Below are positions 5,275-6,542 of a DNA stretch of 6,542 bases, one piece after another. Made by a program: the position numbers and the translations under genes. Source of the stretch: a bacterium (lineage in GTDB: Bacteria > Pseudomonadota > Gammaproteobacteria > Burkholderiales > Thiobacteraceae); NCBI GenBank assembly GCA_027438535.1, contig DAIAMA010000074.1, forward strand, positions 1 through 6,542, read 5' to 3'. The notes beneath the pieces were generated by a model. That model worked only from the letters and a program-made list of their open reading frames with translations. It was not told the DNA's origin and made no database searches. Position 1 is the stretch's first letter. Every line of letters starts with the position of its first letter.

Positions 5275-5833
5275 GCAGGGCCATATTCTGCTGCAGATTG
5301 CGCGCAGCGCCATTGGCAGTGCGCTTGGCCAGCCCCTCGGCGCGCCCGCCGACGCCCCTTGGCTGCAAGCAGCAGGCGCGACTTTTGTCACGCTTACGCA
5401 AGCCGGCGAACTGCGCGGCTGTATCGGTACGCTGGAGGCGCACCGCCCGCTGCTCGATGACGTGAAAGCCAATGCGCTGGCGGCGGCGTTCCGTGATCCG
5501 CGCTTTCCGCCGCTACGGCACGCGGAATTAAGCTACACGCTGATCGAGGTATCGTTGCTGTCCGCGAGCGAGCCGATCGCCTTCGAATCGGAGCAGCATG
5601 CGCTGGCGCAGCTGCGACCCGGGGTGGACGGCCTTATTTTCGAGTACGGTCACTTCCGCGGCACCTTTCTGCCTCAAGTATGGGAGCAACTGCCCGATCC
5701 GGAAATATTCATGGCGCATCTCAAACGCAAAGCGGGTTTGGCGCCGAATTTCTGGGCCACGGGCGTGAAACTCGCGCGCTACACCGTGACCAAGTGGAAA
5801 GAACCCGCGAGCAGCGAGGAGAAAATCGCATGA
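5264..5833 (+). CDS. amrA: AmmeMemoRadiSam system protein A (AMMECR1 family)
   Basis: AMMECR1-domain protein, the A component of the amr set; no biochemical activity is established. The 189-residue protein carries the invariant LRGCIG (residues 50-55, with C53), followed by AFRDPRFPPL, a YTLIEVSLLS strand, and GLIFEYGHFRGTFLPQVWEQ, with the closing KLARYTVTKW. It matches the family along its full length, and no signal or membrane segment is seen. I chose ATG 5264 because AGGTGA lies five bases upstream and MSIEQGHILLQIAR is a typical start; the frame is open to a TTG at 5225, but that would lie well inside amrB. It overlaps the amrB stop by 11 bases and its own TGA overlaps the amrS ATG (ATGA), so the three genes are probably co-translated. 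Confidence 0.95.
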   Translation: MSIEQGHILLQIARSAIGSALGQPLGAPADAPWLQAAGATFVTLTQAGELRGCIGTLEAHRPLLDDVKANALAAAFRDPRFPPLRHAELSYTLIEVSLLSASEPIAFESEQHALAQLRPGVDGLIFEYGHFRGTFLPQVWEQLPDPEIFMAHLKRKAGLAPNFWATGVKLARYTVTKWKEPASSEEKIA

Positions 5834-6542
5834 CGGTCACCGAATCTCATTACCCCGGCCGCTGGTGGCATAAACTGGATGACGGTCGCATTCAATGCGA
5901 CCTATGCCCGCGCGATTGCCGGCTTCACGAAGGCCAACGCGGCGCGTGCTTCGTGCGCAAGATGCAAGGCGGCGAGATGGTCCTCACCACTTATGGCCGC
6001 TCCTCGGGTTTTTGCATCGATCCGATCGAGAAAAAACCGTTGGCCCATTTCTATCCCGGCAGCAGCGTGTTTTCTTTCGGCACCGCCGGCTGCAATCTCG
6101 CGTGTAAATTTTGCCAGAACTGGGACATCAGCAAATCGCGCGAAATGGATCGCTTGATGGATCAAGCCAGACCGGAAGAAATCGCGCGCGCCGCCCAGCT
6201 ACATGCTTGCAAGAGCGTGGCCTTCACTTACAACGATCCGGTGATCTTCGCCGAGTATGCGATGGATGTCGCCGACGCCTGTCACGAATTGGGCATCAAG
6301 ACGGTCGCCGTGACCGCCGGCTACATGCACGACCAGGCGCGGCGCGAGTTCTATGCCAAGATGGACGCGGCTAACGTCGACCTCAAAGCTTTCACCGATG
6401 ATTTTTATATCAAGCTCACCGGTGCGCATTTGCAGCCGGTGCTGGATACGCTGACCTATCTCAAACGCGAGACCGATGTGTGGCTGGAAATTACCACCCT
6501 GCTGATCCCCGGCAAAAACGATTCGGATGAGGAAATCGCCGC
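5830..6542 (+). CDS. amrS: AmmeMemoRadiSam system radical SAM enzyme, 3' end outside the window (partial)
   Basis: Radical SAM enzyme related to pyruvate formate-lyase activating enzymes, and the third member of the amr set. The substrate is unknown. The first 237 codons are present and open to the edge. The radical SAM cluster motif is C88-x3-C92-x2-C95 in CNLACKFCQN. An N-terminal Cys motif, C23-x2-C26-x3-C30 with C40 ten residues on, is also seen and is typical of this subfamily; it could bind a metal or a second cluster. Later motifs are AFTYNDPVIFAEY, AVTAGYMH and NVDLKAF, matching the PflA-like barrel. The ATG at 5830 overlaps the amrA TGA by four bases. Sequence ends inside LLIPGKNDSDEEIA, so about a third of the usual length is missing only because of the window. 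Confidence 0.96.
   Translation, partial: MTVTESHYPGRWWHKLDDGRIQCDLCPRDCRLHEGQRGACFVRKMQGGEMVLTTYGRSSGFCIDPIEKKPLAHFYPGSSVFSFGTAGCNLACKFCQNWDISKSREMDRLMDQARPEEIARAAQLHACKSVAFTYNDPVIFAEYAMDVADACHELGIKTVAVTAGYMHDQARREFYAKMDAANVDLKAFTDDFYIKLTGAHLQPVLDTLTYLKRETDVWLEITTLLIPGKNDSDEEIA

Noticed and set aside
5023..5472. Open frame of 149 codons on the minus strand
   Set aside because: It spans the amrB/amrA junction in antisense and shows no protein family features.
1..6542. CRISPR array, tRNA or rRNA gene, transposon ends, prophage genes
   Set aside because: I found no regularly spaced repeats, cloverleaf, rRNA-like stretch, transposase or terminal inverted repeats; the only long repeat is the 77-bp ispF copy.

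Overview
This window comes from a proteobacterial chromosome, or from a contig of one. It is fairly GC-rich, carries ordinary housekeeping and conserved genes, and most genes have recognisable Shine-Dalgarno sites. The gene families (IspD/IspF, MnmH, host-attachment family, AmmeMemoRadiSam) fit a beta- or gammaproteobacterium, perhaps an environmental betaproteobacterium. That placement is inference from gene content only. I see no rRNA, tRNA, CRISPR array, transposase or phage gene.

Layout, left to right. (1) 1-566, minus strand: an OmpR/PhoB-type response regulator with an intact receiver domain that runs off the left edge. Its last 77 bases (1-77) are an exact copy of an internal piece of ispF (3320-3396), so the reading frame turns in phase from the response regulator into IspF. 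This is most likely an assembly or chimeric-read junction at the contig end. (2) 710-874, plus strand, divergent from the regulator: an unrecognised 54-residue Arg-rich protein with a repeated ERR-x2-ERR unit. (3) 1036-2091, plus: mnmH (selU), tRNA 2-selenouridine synthase. (4) 2167-2607, plus: a host-attachment family protein. (5) 2604-4337, minus: a tight ispD-ispF-thpR operon, whose last gene meets the host-attachment gene tail to tail with overlapping stop codons. (6) 4468-6542, plus, divergent from ispD: amrB-amrA-amrS, the complete AmmeMemoRadiSam set, with overlapping genes and amrS cut by the right edge.

Functionally, ispD and ispF encode two steps of the MEP isoprenoid pathway. thpR encodes an RNA 2',3'-cyclic phosphodiesterase. 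mnmH modifies the tRNA wobble uridine and implies that the organism makes selenophosphate. The amr genes form a conserved three-protein system (AMMECR1-like, MEMO1-like and radical SAM) whose biochemical role is still unsettled; it is the most system-like item here. The points most worth a second look are the 77-bp ispF copy fused to the regulator, the amr operon, and the small ERR-repeat protein.
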